Of a DNA stretch of 64,000 nt, positions 53,488 through 63,125 are shown in pieces. Origin of the DNA: Desulfotignum sp. Lineage in GTDB: Bacteria; Desulfobacterota; Desulfobacteria; Desulfobacterales; Desulfobacteraceae. The number at the start of each line of letters is the position of its first letter. Within the stretch, counting starts at the first letter, position 1. Both the position numbers and the translations under genes were made by a program. Below the pieces are notes generated by a model. The model saw nothing but the letters and a program-made list of their open reading frames with translations, searched no databases and had not been told where the DNA came from. The stretch covers positions 123,487 to 187,486 of the forward strand of contig JAABSO010000004.1 in NCBI GenBank assembly GCA_011390335.1, written 5' to 3'.

Positions 53488-54117
53488 CTATTTTGTCTTT
53501 AATCCCTGGATTATAACTTTAAATGCGGTTATGAGTGTGGATTTTACAAAATCCTTTTGGTCATTCAGCTTTTTTTTGGAATCCACCCAGAGCACCACGC
53601 CTGCATAGGAACCCCAGATGACATCTGCAAGGGCCACCGGGTGTTCATCAATAAAAACGCCCTTTTCAATTCCCTGTTTAATCACCTGGATGATGGCGCC
53701 ATGGGCCTGGGCTGAATTTTGTTTGAGCTGCTGCATGACCTCATCGGACAGATTGTGCAGGGTTTCTCCGGATTGCAGGTGGAACAGGTTGATCAGAATA
53801 TTGGCGTCATAGTCATACAGGTCAATGAACACATCCCTGAAGCGTTCAATTTTTTCTTCCACACAGATATCCAGATTCACCACCTTGTGTATCTGGATGG
53901 AAAGGTATTTGAGGATATCAATGGAAAGGGATGTATGCAGTTCCTCCTTGTTCTTAAAATACAGATAAATGGTGCCGGGACTGAGTTCCGCTTCAGAAGC
54001 TATCTCTTCCATGGTGGCGCTGTTGAATCCTTTTACGGAAAAAACTTTTCGCGCCGCATTGATAATATCCTTACGCCGTTTCTGTTTTTCCCTTTGTTTG
54101 CGCTCAAATATGCCCAT
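53488..54117 (-). CDS. TetR-family transcriptional regulator
   Basis: 209 residues. N-terminal HTH typical of TetR: RRKDIINAARKVFSVKGFNS, TMEEIASEAELSPGTIYLYFKNKEEL. C-terminal ligand domain is variable. Divergent from the CoA-transferase-GNAT gene with a 218-bp intergenic region containing a small AATCAG..CTGATT dyad, so it probably controls that gene. Ends two bases from the DRR gene stop (convergent). Confidence 0.92.
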   Translation of the reverse strand: MGIFERKQREKQKRRKDIINAARKVFSVKGFNSATMEEIASEAELSPGTIYLYFKNKEELHTSLSIDILKYLSIQIHKVVNLDICVEEKIERFRDVFIDLYDYDANILINLFHLQSGETLHNLSDEVMQQLKQNSAQAHGAIIQVIKQGIEKGVFIDEHPVALADVIWGSYAGVVLWVDSKKKLNDQKDFVKSTLITAFKVIIQGLKTK

Positions 54118-54335
54118 TTTCTCCCCATTATTTTATGAAGCAAATTCATTTATTGTGCTCCTGGATAGCATTTATATAAAATCTGCTTGAAAACCGCAAG
54201 GATAAAAGCAAAACATGGAAAATTTAATCAGTTTTCTGATTTTATCCGGCTTGTCCGGCTGTTGTTTATGCTTTTTTATATTCCCATTCCCGTGTTTTTT
54301 GTTTATTATACACAAAACATGTTTGGAGACATATT

Positions 54336-56255
54336 ATGCCAAAAACAACATATTGGGCAGATGCCTACGTACAAAAAGCCTGCAAAGCAGAAGATGCATT
54401 ACAGCATATCCGGCCGGGACAGCGGGTATTTATCGGATCATCCTGCGGTGAACCCCAGCACCTGGTGGCGGAGCTGTCCAAAGCATCGGCCCGTTTTACA
54501 GATCTGGAAATTGTCCGGCTGTTGAGCATCGAGAGCGGTCCTTTGACCCTGATTGCCAACCGGTCACATTCCCAGCAGTTCAACATCCGTTCCTTTTACC
54601 TGGGATCAGCTTCTCCCACCAAAATAAAAAAAAACCAGCGGTTTATAACCCCCATCAACCTGTCCCAGATCCCCCATCTGTTCAAGTCCAGGCTCATGCC
54701 GTTGAATGCAGCGCTGATCCAGGCCTCCCCGCCTGATGATTTCGGCTGGATGAGCCTGGGGGTCTCCGTGGACATCACCATGGCTGCCTGTGAATCCGCC
54801 GACATCGTGATCTGCCAGGTCAATCCCAACATGCCCAGGGTTCTGGGGAGAAGCTTTATCCATGTCAATGATGTGGACTATATTGTTGAATATGAAGAGG
54901 ACCTGCTCACCATCCAGCCGCTTCCGGAGCTGGAAACCGCCAACACCATCGCCAAACATATTTCACGGCTCATTGATGACGGATCCACCATTCAAACAAG
55001 CCTGGGGGTTACCAACGATGCCACCATGGTGTGCCTGGCTGAAAAAAATGATCTGGGTGTCCATTCCCAATATATCTCAGAACCCATGATGCGCCTGTTT
55101 TCCATGGGGGTGATCACCAACAAGAAAAAAGGATTCAACGACGGCAAACTGGTGGCAGGCAGTGCCGTGGGATCGAACCTGTTGTATGAATTCATTGATG
55201 ACAACCCGTCCATTGAATTTCATCCTTCTGATTACATCAACAACCCCACCATCATCGGCCGTCACAACAAAATGATATCTTTGAATACCGCCATGTCCAT
55301 CGATCTCACCGGCCAGGTGGCGGCAGATGCCCTGCCCTACAACAATTACACCGGCATCAACGGGCTGCTGGATTTCACACGCGGGGCAGCCATGTCCCCC
55401 GGTGGCAAATCCATCCTCATGATGACCTCCACAGCAGACAACGGGCGCAGCAGCCGGATCATTCCCCAGATGTCAGAAATAGCCGTGGTGGTGCCAAGGG
55501 GCGATGTGCAGTTTGTGGCCACTGAATACGGGGTGGTGAATCTGTTTGGAAAAACCCTCCAGGAACGGGCCATGGCCCTGATCAGTATCGCCCATCCGGA
55601 TTTCAGAAATGACCTGTTTTCCAAGGCCAAAGAACTGGACCTCATCGATGTGGGCCGCAAATTCAAACAGGCCATCAAAGGGGTATATCCCCTTAAATAT
55701 GAGGAAACCGTTGTCATAAAGAAGGTTCCCATAAACTTTCGGCCGGCGAAACCCATTGATGAACGGAGCATCCAGGAACATTACTACACCATGAACAGAG
55801 GGGATATCATTTCCCGGTTTTTCCATGAGAAAAAAAGCTTTGTTCACAACCAGATCGAAACCACATTTGAAATTGATTATATCAATGACCTGACCATGGT
55901 GGCCACCATTGGAGAACTGGGATTTGAAAAAATCATTGCCGTGGGCGAGTATTTCCGCAACACCATTATCAATATGGCGGAAATCGCTTTTTCCGTATCC
56001 CGGGAATACCAGGGAATGGGCATTGCCAAAGTGCTCCAGGAAAAGCTGGCCGCAGCTGCCTTGGAAAACGGCATCAAGGGACTGATCGCCTATACCTCAC
56101 CCCACAACAAGGGCATGATCCGATTGTTCAACAAGCTGCCCTATAAGGTCAATGCAGAAAAAGACGGAGACATGGTCATACTCAACTGCCTGTTTTCCGA
56201 GCCCATGGACAAAGACAAAGCCCCTGAAACCATTCCCAATATCTCCATGGTGTAA
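54336..56255 (+). CDS. CoA-transferase (acetyl-CoA hydrolase family) fused to GNAT acetyltransferase
   Basis: 639 residues. Residues 1-430 form an acetyl-CoA hydrolase / 4-hydroxybutyrate CoA-transferase domain with catalytic Glu in FVATEYGVVNLFG. Residues about 460-620 form a GNAT domain with acetyl-CoA loop REYQGMGIAKVL. It could activate or exchange short acyl-CoA and acylate a protein or small molecule; the fused regulator-like GNAT suggests feedback on the CoA-transferase, which is inference. GGAG seven bases upstream of the ATG. Likely under the divergent TetR regulator. Confidence 0.88.
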   Translation: MPKTTYWADAYVQKACKAEDALQHIRPGQRVFIGSSCGEPQHLVAELSKASARFTDLEIVRLLSIESGPLTLIANRSHSQQFNIRSFYLGSASPTKIKKNQRFITPINLSQIPHLFKSRLMPLNAALIQASPPDDFGWMSLGVSVDITMAACESADIVICQVNPNMPRVLGRSFIHVNDVDYIVEYEEDLLTIQPLPELETANTIAKHISRLIDDGSTIQTSLGVTNDATMVCLAEKNDLGVHSQYISEPMMRLFSMGVITNKKKGFNDGKLVAGSAVGSNLLYEFIDDNPSIEFHPSDYINNPTIIGRHNKMISLNTAMSIDLTGQVAADALPYNNYTGINGLLDFTRGAAMSPGGKSILMMTSTADNGRSSRIIPQMSEIAVVVPRGDVQFVATEYGVVNLFGKTLQERAMALISIAHPDFRNDLFSKAKELDLIDVGRKFKQAIKGVYPLKYEETVVIKKVPINFRPAKPIDERSIQEHYYTMNRGDIISRFFHEKKSFVHNQIETTFEIDYINDLTMVATIGELGFEKIIAVGEYFRNTIINMAEIAFSVSREYQGMGIAKVLQEKLAAAALENGIKGLIAYTSPHNKGMIRLFNKLPYKVNAEKDGDMVILNCLFSEPMDKDKAPETIPNISMV

Positions 56256-56268
56256 ACCAGGGATCTGC

Positions 56269-56308
56269 GTCCACAGATGACAGAGGATTTTCTGTGTTAT
56301 CTGTGGAC
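56269..56308. repeat. Hairpin between convergent CoA-transferase and RlmD-like genes
   Basis: GTCCACAGAT (56269-56278) and ATCTGTGGAC (56299-56308) form a perfect 10-bp stem. There is no T-run, so a terminator role is uncertain. Confidence 0.55.
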
Positions 56309-56312
56309 CCCA

Positions 56313-57701
56313 TTATCGTGCTGTCAGCAGGGCCACGGACTCAATATGGTAGGTATGGGGGAACATGTCCACCGGCTGGACCTTCTGCACCGCATACACA
56401 GAAGAAAGCAGTTCAAGGTCCCGGGCCAGGGTGGCCGGGTTGCATGAAACATAGACGATGGTGTCAGGCCGCAGTGCAGTCACCTGGGCCACCACATCCT
56501 TGTGCATCCCCACCCGGGGAGGATCAATGACAACCACATCCGGTTTCTGTTCCAGTTTTGGCAGAACCTGACGGATATCCCCCTGCAGAAACCGGCAGTT
56601 TTCAATCTGGTTCAGCCGGGCATTTTTCCGGGCATCTGCCACAGCTGCATCGATAATTTCTATGCCAGTAACCTGGGCTGCCCTGTCTGACAGCCAGATG
56701 GGAATGGTGCCGGTGCCTGAATACAGATCCAGCACTGTCTGCTCTCCTGTAAGCCCGCTGTATTGGGCAACAATATCATACAATTTCTCACAGGCCCTTG
56801 TGTTGGTCTGGAAAAAGGAATTGGCAGATATCTCAAATGCAAACCGGCCCAGGCGCTCTGTGATCACATCCCGGCCGTGGAGCAGCAACTCTTCTTTGCC
56901 CATGCTGACCCCGGATTTTGCATCTGTGATATTGTTGACAATGGCGGTAATTTCAGGAAACGTCTCGGCCAGTTCATGGGCCAGGGTTGTTACGATCGAC
57001 AGATTTTTGTCCCGGGTAACGATGTTGACCATCCACTGGTCATATGCCACGGAATGCCGGAGCATCACAAACCGCCAGAATCCGGTGTGATGACGCAGAT
57101 GATAGGCAGGCAGGCCGGATGTTTTCACAAACTCCCTGACATGGGCCAGTATCCTGTTGCCCAGATCCGGCATGATTTCGCATTGAAGGATATCAATAAC
57201 CTGGTCAAAGGTGCCCGGCACATGCAGTCCGATACCCAGATCCTTTGAAATCGTCTCATCCGCCAGCTCTTCAGGCATGAGCCATCGTTTTGCTGAACAG
57301 GAAAACTCCATTTTGTTTCTGTATGCATACACATGGTCAGAGGGGATCACATCCAGAACCGGCACTTTAGACAATCTGCCGATATGGGCCAGAGACTGGG
57401 CCACATGCTGTTTTTTATATGCCAGCTGGGTATGGTAGGGAATCTGCTGCCATTTGCATCCCCCGCAATACAGGCAGTAGCGGCACCGGCCTTCCTGCCG
57501 CAGGGAGGAAGGGGTGATGATGTTGATTAATTTGCCTTCTGCCCAGGATTTCTTCTTTTTGGTGATCTTGACAAGCACGGTGTCACCGGGAACGCACCGG
57601 TCCACAAACACAGGAAATCCATCCGGTTTTGCCAGGCCTTTGCCGCCATAGGCAAGGTCGATGATGTCAAGTTCACAGGTTTTTCGCTTTTTTATGGTCA
57701 T
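56313..57701 (-). CDS. 23S rRNA (uracil-C5) methyltransferase, RlmD/TrmA family
   Basis: 462 residues. N-terminal TRAM domain, a [4Fe-4S] cysteine set CRYCLYCGGCKW with a later Cys, then a SAM methyltransferase with VLDLYSGTGTI, VVIDPPRVG and the catalytic Cys in YVSCNPATLARDL. The family installs m5U at 747 or 1939 of 23S rRNA (RlmC/RlmD). The four-cysteine cluster favours RlmD or a related RumA. Target not determined. Confidence 0.92.
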   Translation of the reverse strand: MTIKKRKTCELDIIDLAYGGKGLAKPDGFPVFVDRCVPGDTVLVKITKKKKSWAEGKLINIITPSSLRQEGRCRYCLYCGGCKWQQIPYHTQLAYKKQHVAQSLAHIGRLSKVPVLDVIPSDHVYAYRNKMEFSCSAKRWLMPEELADETISKDLGIGLHVPGTFDQVIDILQCEIMPDLGNRILAHVREFVKTSGLPAYHLRHHTGFWRFVMLRHSVAYDQWMVNIVTRDKNLSIVTTLAHELAETFPEITAIVNNITDAKSGVSMGKEELLLHGRDVITERLGRFAFEISANSFFQTNTRACEKLYDIVAQYSGLTGEQTVLDLYSGTGTIPIWLSDRAAQVTGIEIIDAAVADARKNARLNQIENCRFLQGDIRQVLPKLEQKPDVVVIDPPRVGMHKDVVAQVTALRPDTIVYVSCNPATLARDLELLSSVYAVQKVQPVDMFPHTYHIESVALLTAR

Positions 57702-57730
57702 CTGTATCCGTCTGTTTTTTTGTATTTTAG

Positions 57731-57758
57731 TTTTAAGTGTTAAGTTTTAAGTGTTAAG
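57731..57758. repeat. Perfect 14-bp tandem duplication
   Basis: TTTTAAGTGTTAAG occurs twice in a row between the RlmD-like and hydrolase genes. Likely slippage duplication; the copy number may vary between strains. Confidence 0.7.
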
Positions 57759-57853
57759 CTGATAACGCCCATGCCTTGGCGGGCCACATGAGATTGCCTT
57801 GATAGGTGCAATTCAAACTTGATATTATAGAAATTTGGTGGCATAAAAACAAG

Positions 57854-58609
57854 ATGCAAAGCAAATATCCAGTCCTGAAAACCAATTTTACAGTGGACGG
57901 TCTCACCCTGACAGGGGAACTTTTTTTGCCGGGCACAGACTGCCCTCCCCTGGTGGTGGGATCCCACGGCCTGGAAGGCAGCCGGCACTCAGCCAAACAA
58001 AAGGTGTTGTCCCGGCTGCTGCCGGAAAACGGCATGGCATTTTTCAGATTTGATCACCGGGGATGCGGGGACAGCCAGGGCAGTTTTGTTTTGGACACCT
58101 CTCTTGCCACACGCACAAAAGATTTTGTGGCAGCAGTGAAACATGCCCGGGATATGAAAAAGACATCACCCGACTTAGGGGTATTCGGCTCATCCATGGG
58201 AGGGGCTGCCTGCATCAACGCCTGGCAGGCCCTGGAAAAAACAGATGCCCATGTCTGCGGCGGGGTGCTGTGTGCCGCACCGGTAAAAAGCCGAACCATT
58301 CACAACATCCCTACCCGGGCCAATGATACCCGGCCTGCCCTGCCCCTGGATTTTTTCAAAGAAAACCTGCTGTTTGATCTGACAGAACAGGCCGCAGCCC
58401 TTCATCATGTATTGATTTTCCACGGAGATGCCGACCAGGTGGTGCCGGTATCCAATGCCCATACGCTTTTTGACAGAATGCAGCCCCCCAGAAAATGCAT
58501 CATACAAAACGGCGGCGACCACCAGATGTCATCTGAAGATCATCAGGCTGAATTTGAAATCCATGCCCTGGCCTGGTATAAAAAGATATTTGCCCTTTCT
58601 GTGTCTTAA
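57854..58609 (+). CDS. Alpha/beta-hydrolase
   Basis: 251 residues. Serine hydrolase fold: VVGSHGLEGSR, nucleophile GSSMGG, acid in HGDADQVVP, His in GGDHQM. No signal peptide or membrane segment. Similar to small alpha/beta-hydrolases of the FrsA/YqiA-like group; substrate unknown. ATG 57854 is used; the weak GGTGG upstream leaves the start uncertain. It stands between divergent RlmD-like and convergent cinA genes. Confidence 0.85.
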   Translation: MQSKYPVLKTNFTVDGLTLTGELFLPGTDCPPLVVGSHGLEGSRHSAKQKVLSRLLPENGMAFFRFDHRGCGDSQGSFVLDTSLATRTKDFVAAVKHARDMKKTSPDLGVFGSSMGGAACINAWQALEKTDAHVCGGVLCAAPVKSRTIHNIPTRANDTRPALPLDFFKENLLFDLTEQAAALHHVLIFHGDADQVVPVSNAHTLFDRMQPPRKCIIQNGGDHQMSSEDHQAEFEIHALAWYKKIFALSVS

Positions 58610-58684
58610 AACTGCACAGTCCCTGCCCGGTTTCAAAACAGTCTTTTTTTATACGTGAACGTCTCACCTCTCACCCCTCATTTC

Positions 58685-60034
58685 TCACCCCTCACCCATG
58701 ATATCTCTTTTCACACCCTTCAATTCTCCCTCTGCCAGTTTCCTGCGCAAAACCTCCAGGGCCATGGCTGCAAAGATCTTCTTGTTTCTGCTTCTGTCGT
58801 CAAATGTAAAATGATACTGTCCGGCATCTGCCACACCGGGACCAGCCAGGCCGATACACACGGTTCCCACTTTTTTCTGCGTGGGGCCGCCGCCGGGTCC
58901 GGCAATGCCGGTGGTGGAAACCGCCCAGTTTGCCCCTGATACCTGTCTTACCCCCTGGGCCATTTCCAGGGCTGTTGTTTCATGGACTGCTCCGTGGGCT
59001 GCCAGGGTTTCGGAAGATACCCCCAGCACCTTTATCTTGGCTGCATTGGCATAGGTGACGGCGGACAAAAGAAAATAATCTGAACTGCCGGGCACCTCGG
59101 TGATCAAATGGGAAATCAGGCCCCCGGTGCACGATTCAGCAACAGCCAGGGTCTGGTTCCGCTGTTTCAACAGCAGGCCCACCTCGGCTTCTAAAGACAG
59201 ACCGGTCAAAGACACCACTTTTTTCCCCAGCTGCCTGAGAACCCAGCGCCCGGCTTTCTCAAAATATGCCCGGGGATCATTTTCTTCAGCGTCCAGGTCT
59301 TTTTCACCCTGGATGGTGCTGTCAAAAAATTTCCGGCTTTCAGGACGAAATCCGGTGGCGTCAAAAACCAGTTTCACCTCAATGGTGGGAAAACTGGCCC
59401 GAAAACCCAGACGGATATGGGGAAACAGGTCACTAAACTCCTGAAGCAATGCACTCACACGGGATTCAGGCAGCCCGAAAACGGTCAGCCGCCGGATATG
59501 CAGGTTCGGTGTCAGGCTAAATACCTTTGTGATATGGGGCACCACCTGTGTTTCCATCATCTGCCTCATCTCCGAAGGCACCCCGGGCATGCAGAAAAAC
59601 AGGCATTGGTTCAAGTGGAAGAAAAATCCCGGTGCTGTGCCGCAGGTGTTTATCAGAACATCTGCTGCTGCCGGCAGCATGGCCTGTTTTTCATTTTCCG
59701 GTGTCAGTGCAAATCCCCGTCGGTGAAAATATTTCTTCATGGTCTCATATGCCTGAGGATGCATTTTCAAAGGCTGGCCAGCCGCCCTGGCACAGGCCTG
59801 GGCGGTAATATCATCACTGGTGGGACCTAACCCCCCTGTAACCAGGCAGATACCGGCCCGCCGGGAAATTTCCAAAACAGTTTCTTTCACAGCCTCAATA
59901 TCATCTCCTCGGGCGGTAATCTGGGAAACCACAAGGCCCAGCTGCTTGAGCCGGTCACACAAATACGCGCTGTTCGTATCAACCAGATCCCCCAGCATCA
60001 CTTCATCGCCGGTGGACAAAATTTCAGCAATCAT
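58685..60034 (-). CDS. cinA: CinA family protein, nicotinamide-nucleotide amidohydrolase / ADP-ribose pyrophosphatase
   Basis: 449 residues with both canonical domains: an N-terminal MoaB-like domain (ILSTGDEVMLG, TGGLGPTSDD) and a C-terminal PncC domain (VAESCTGGLISHLIT, GPGGGPTQKKVGTVC). These enzymes recycle pyridine nucleotides. The 5' end overlaps the 3' end of the radical-SAM gene by 11 bp on the same strand, so they are coupled. Confidence 0.94.
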   Translation of the reverse strand: MIAEILSTGDEVMLGDLVDTNSAYLCDRLKQLGLVVSQITARGDDIEAVKETVLEISRRAGICLVTGGLGPTSDDITAQACARAAGQPLKMHPQAYETMKKYFHRRGFALTPENEKQAMLPAAADVLINTCGTAPGFFFHLNQCLFFCMPGVPSEMRQMMETQVVPHITKVFSLTPNLHIRRLTVFGLPESRVSALLQEFSDLFPHIRLGFRASFPTIEVKLVFDATGFRPESRKFFDSTIQGEKDLDAEENDPRAYFEKAGRWVLRQLGKKVVSLTGLSLEAEVGLLLKQRNQTLAVAESCTGGLISHLITEVPGSSDYFLLSAVTYANAAKIKVLGVSSETLAAHGAVHETTALEMAQGVRQVSGANWAVSTTGIAGPGGGPTQKKVGTVCIGLAGPGVADAGQYHFTFDDRSRNKKIFAAMALEVLRRKLAEGELKGVKRDIMGEG

Positions 60035-61571
60035 GTCTCATATCCTTTTGCAGTTTTTGATTGAAAAACATGGCGTGGTTGGAGGAAAAAAAAGCAGGGT
60101 TTTTACGGAATCGTGATCCGATTGCCAGCTGTTTTTTAAAGGTTTTGTCCAGAAACTGTTTTATCTGTCTTCGGTCCCACCCCTTTGGGTGGACAAAATT
60201 CAGATACAAAGAAAGATCGCCATGGTAAAATTCACTTGTTTCAAGGTGTTGTGCATCTTCGCTGTATTTTGGCAGATTGAAAACCGCCAGGTTCAGATAA
60301 TCAATATATGCCTGGTGATCCCGGGTAAAATCAAGGGTTTTACCCGCAGATGCCGCATCTTCAAAAATGGTGCCGAACAAGAGGTATACATAGGTGAAAA
60401 TGCCTGCCTGACTGAGATTTTTTAAAATCTTAGATGCCATATCCAGATCAGTACCTTTGTGCATGTTGTCCAGCACAGACTGGTCCCCGGATTCCAGGCC
60501 CAGCTTGAGCATGCCGCAGCCGCTGCGTTTGAGTCGATGGCAAAAATCCGGGTCTGCCAGGTCTTTTTCAAACCGCACAAACCCGTACCAGGTAAAGGGA
60601 ATATTCGCTTTTGATCCTGCCAGTGCCCGCAAAAAAGCCGGGGTCATGGCATTGTCGATAAAATGTATGGCACCTGGTGTAAACCGCCGGTACAGGGCCA
60701 TGACATCTGCCAGTATCCGGGATGGCCGCCTGGAACTGTAGGCACGGGTTTCCGCTTTTTCCGGACAGAACCGGCACTTGCGCCAGTAGCACCCGATGGT
60801 TCCCCGGAAAGGCAGTATCCTGGCCGGCGCAAGATAGGTGTTTTGCACTGCAAATCCGTAATCCGGGACATAATGGCGTGTGGTGGTACCCGGTTTTCCC
60901 AGAAGATCCAGCAGCGGGATCTCTCCTTCTCCAGATATGATGTTGTCGATGAGCCCGGAAAAGGGATTGCCGAACTCCGGCCGGCTCATCCAGGAAGAAA
61001 TCAGGCCCCCGCCCATGACAATTTTTTTATGCGCAAAATTGTGACGGATCCAGCCTGCCAGGGCAAAACTCACAAGGGCCTGGTTGAGATAACACAAAGA
61101 GATCCCCACCCAGTGGGATTCCCATTGGGCAAGAACCGGCCTGAGCTGTTCTTCAAAATAGGGGTAAAACGGGTTGGTCTGGTGGGTCTCTGCACTTTTG
61201 AGCAGATCCCTGCTGTGCACACCGGACAGTTTTTTGTCTGAATAATCACTGAGGGTCACCTTGAACCGGGTCTGGTCCACGGCCAGAGACAAAAGCTTAT
61301 TCAGATCATACACCCGCTGATGGTAGCGGTCTTCATTTGTATACAGATCTTGATTCTGCAGGTCAAAAAGTATGGCATCCCGGTTTTTAAGGGCTCTGGC
61401 TGACCAGGAATCTGTGGGCGTCAGATCTTTTTGGATCAAAAACAACAATCCGCCAATACTGGCATCCACCACCTGGCAGGCGATATCATTTTCTGCCAAT
61501 GCCCCGGCAAGATAAGCCACCCCTGCCGGTGGCTCACTGGGTTTTGTCACCGGCGGAAACAATAATAACAT
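60024..61571 (-). CDS. B12-binding-type radical SAM protein
   Basis: 515 residues. N-terminal half resembles a B12-binding domain (FPPVTKPSEPPAGVAYLAGAL; KKIVMGGGLISSW). The radical-SAM cysteines are CYWRKCRFC (261, 266, 269), a CX4CX2C spacing instead of CX3CX2C, as in a subset of B12-type radical SAM enzymes. LKLGLESGDQSVLDNMHKGT matches the SAM-binding core. Substrate unknown. Overlaps cinA. Confidence 0.87.
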   Translation of the reverse strand: MLLLFPPVTKPSEPPAGVAYLAGALAENDIACQVVDASIGGLLFLIQKDLTPTDSWSARALKNRDAILFDLQNQDLYTNEDRYHQRVYDLNKLLSLAVDQTRFKVTLSDYSDKKLSGVHSRDLLKSAETHQTNPFYPYFEEQLRPVLAQWESHWVGISLCYLNQALVSFALAGWIRHNFAHKKIVMGGGLISSWMSRPEFGNPFSGLIDNIISGEGEIPLLDLLGKPGTTTRHYVPDYGFAVQNTYLAPARILPFRGTIGCYWRKCRFCPEKAETRAYSSRRPSRILADVMALYRRFTPGAIHFIDNAMTPAFLRALAGSKANIPFTWYGFVRFEKDLADPDFCHRLKRSGCGMLKLGLESGDQSVLDNMHKGTDLDMASKILKNLSQAGIFTYVYLLFGTIFEDAASAGKTLDFTRDHQAYIDYLNLAVFNLPKYSEDAQHLETSEFYHGDLSLYLNFVHPKGWDRRQIKQFLDKTFKKQLAIGSRFRKNPAFFSSNHAMFFNQKLQKDMRHDC

Positions 61572-61677
61572 CAGGCTGCATCCCTTTTTTACATCATTTA
61601 TCAGGCCATGGTTGTATCATATTTGTATCCAATTGCACAAAAAAAATACGGATGAGATCAGGGCAAAGATTGTTCGG

Positions 61678-62928
61678 TCAATCAGCGGTCCGTGCCACCA
61701 GAATCACCCCCATGGCCGCTGCCAGGCCCATGGAAGCAAAGGTGATGCCCCAGGAAAAAACGGTGTGCCCCCCGCCGGAAAAATCCAGGACCCACCCGGC
61801 AGCAATGGTACCCAGGGCAGCTGCCCCGAATCCGCCCAAAGACTGCAGGGCCATGGTGGCGCCCCGCAGTTCCGGCTGTGCAGCAGTGATGACCCCTGCA
61901 TGGATGGCTGCGGAATCCCCCTGGAAAAAAATGGTGTACACAATACACAGCACCGCCACCCAGACAGGGTCCATTCCGGCACAGAACCCGATGGTCATGG
62001 AGATCAGGCAGGACACGCCCATGATCAGCATCACCATGGTCTTGCGGGGGAACCGCACCGAAAGCTCAGCCCCGGCAATACTGGCCAGCATGCCGGCGAT
62101 CCCCGCCACTGCCATCACCGTGGTGGGGATCAGCAGGCTGTCGGCTCCGGGATGCACAGACAGGTTGAAGGCCATGAACGCCACCAGCCAGGCCCGGGCC
62201 GCAAACATCTCCCAGGTATGGCACATATAGGCCAGGATATAGGCCCGGGCATTGCGGTTCTCCCACACCGGACGGAAATCCAGGATGTGACGGTGGGCAG
62301 AGGCGGCTGAATGGGGCAAAGGTTGCGGTTTCAATACTGCCGCCGCCAGCACCAGGGCCAGACCGGAGCCGGCAGCAGCCGCGGCAAAGGCGGTTTCCCA
62401 TCCCCACCATTGGAAGAGCTTGCCGGTGACAAAAAATGATCCGCTCATGCCCAGACCGAAGCAGGCGGTATAAAAAGCGATACCCCGGGGCTGGGCAGAC
62501 AGGGATATCCGGTCCATGAGGGCCTTGAGCCCGGGAACAAAGGTGCCGGCCAGGGAAATACCGCACATGGCCCTGAACAGGAGCGCGGACCAGAACCCGC
62601 CGGCCAGGAACGCAAATCCCAAATTGGACAGAATGCCGATGGCACAGCCGGCCAGGTAGATCCGCCGGGCATCCATCCGGTCGGTGAGGCTGGTGAGCAT
62701 CGGGACCGCCACTGTGTATCCGATAAAATAGATCCCGTTGATCCACCCGGCCTGGTTGCCGGACAACTCCCAGATCTGCATGAAATGGGGCAGCAGCGCA
62801 GGAAAGGCAAACACCCCCAGCATGCCGACCACCTCGGCAACGCACAGGCATACCACCAGCACCACCGGGTGTGTGAACTTGCCGGCAGACGGTTTGGCTA
62901 TCTTTTTTTCTGTCTGTGAATGTGTCAT
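61678..62928 (-). CDS. Major facilitator superfamily transporter
   Basis: About 416 residues, twelve transmembrane helices. MFS loop 2-3 motif LTDRMDARRIYLAG lies between helices 2 and 3, and IGYTVAVPMLTSL leads into it. The N-terminal half and C-terminal half repeat the fold. Sequence is noticeably GC-richer than neighbours. Substrate unknown. The start is uncertain: ATG 62928 or GTG 62934. Confidence 0.88.
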   Translation of the reverse strand: MTHSQTEKKIAKPSAGKFTHPVVLVVCLCVAEVVGMLGVFAFPALLPHFMQIWELSGNQAGWINGIYFIGYTVAVPMLTSLTDRMDARRIYLAGCAIGILSNLGFAFLAGGFWSALLFRAMCGISLAGTFVPGLKALMDRISLSAQPRGIAFYTACFGLGMSGSFFVTGKLFQWWGWETAFAAAAAGSGLALVLAAAVLKPQPLPHSAASAHRHILDFRPVWENRNARAYILAYMCHTWEMFAARAWLVAFMAFNLSVHPGADSLLIPTTVMAVAGIAGMLASIAGAELSVRFPRKTMVMLIMGVSCLISMTIGFCAGMDPVWVAVLCIVYTIFFQGDSAAIHAGVITAAQPELRGATMALQSLGGFGAAALGTIAAGWVLDFSGGGHTVFSWGITFASMGLAAAMGVILVARTAD

Positions 62929-63035
62929 GGTCACTGTTTTGTCCCGGCCCAGTCTCTACTTTGCAATGAATCTTGTCAAACATATTATTTGCGGGTACTT
63001 TTTTCGTCAAGGCTTGAACGGCTAAGTGTTATATC

Positions 63036-63064
63036 TTGACCAACCTGGTCTGAATAGATATAAT
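63036..63064 (+). promoter_or_regulatory. Near-consensus sigma70 promoter
   Basis: TTGACC (63036-63041), exactly 17 bp, TATAAT (63059-63064). Transcription would start near 63071, just before the FecR-OmpA pair. Confidence 0.75.
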
Positions 63065-63125
63065 TGGTTTGATGAAAATACTCGTGGATACCCATATCTT
63101 TTTGTGGATCAAAAAGGCGGCCCCC

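Noticed and set aside
56269..56308. Rho-independent terminator
   Set aside because: Good stem but no T-run on either side; left as a hairpin.
58655..58704. CTCACCCCTCA short repeats
   Set aside because: Low-complexity and few units; not a CRISPR or tandem array.
62066..63010. 314-codon minus-strand frame overlapping the MFS gene
   Set aside because: Shifted-frame shadow of the transporter with no helices or family motifs.
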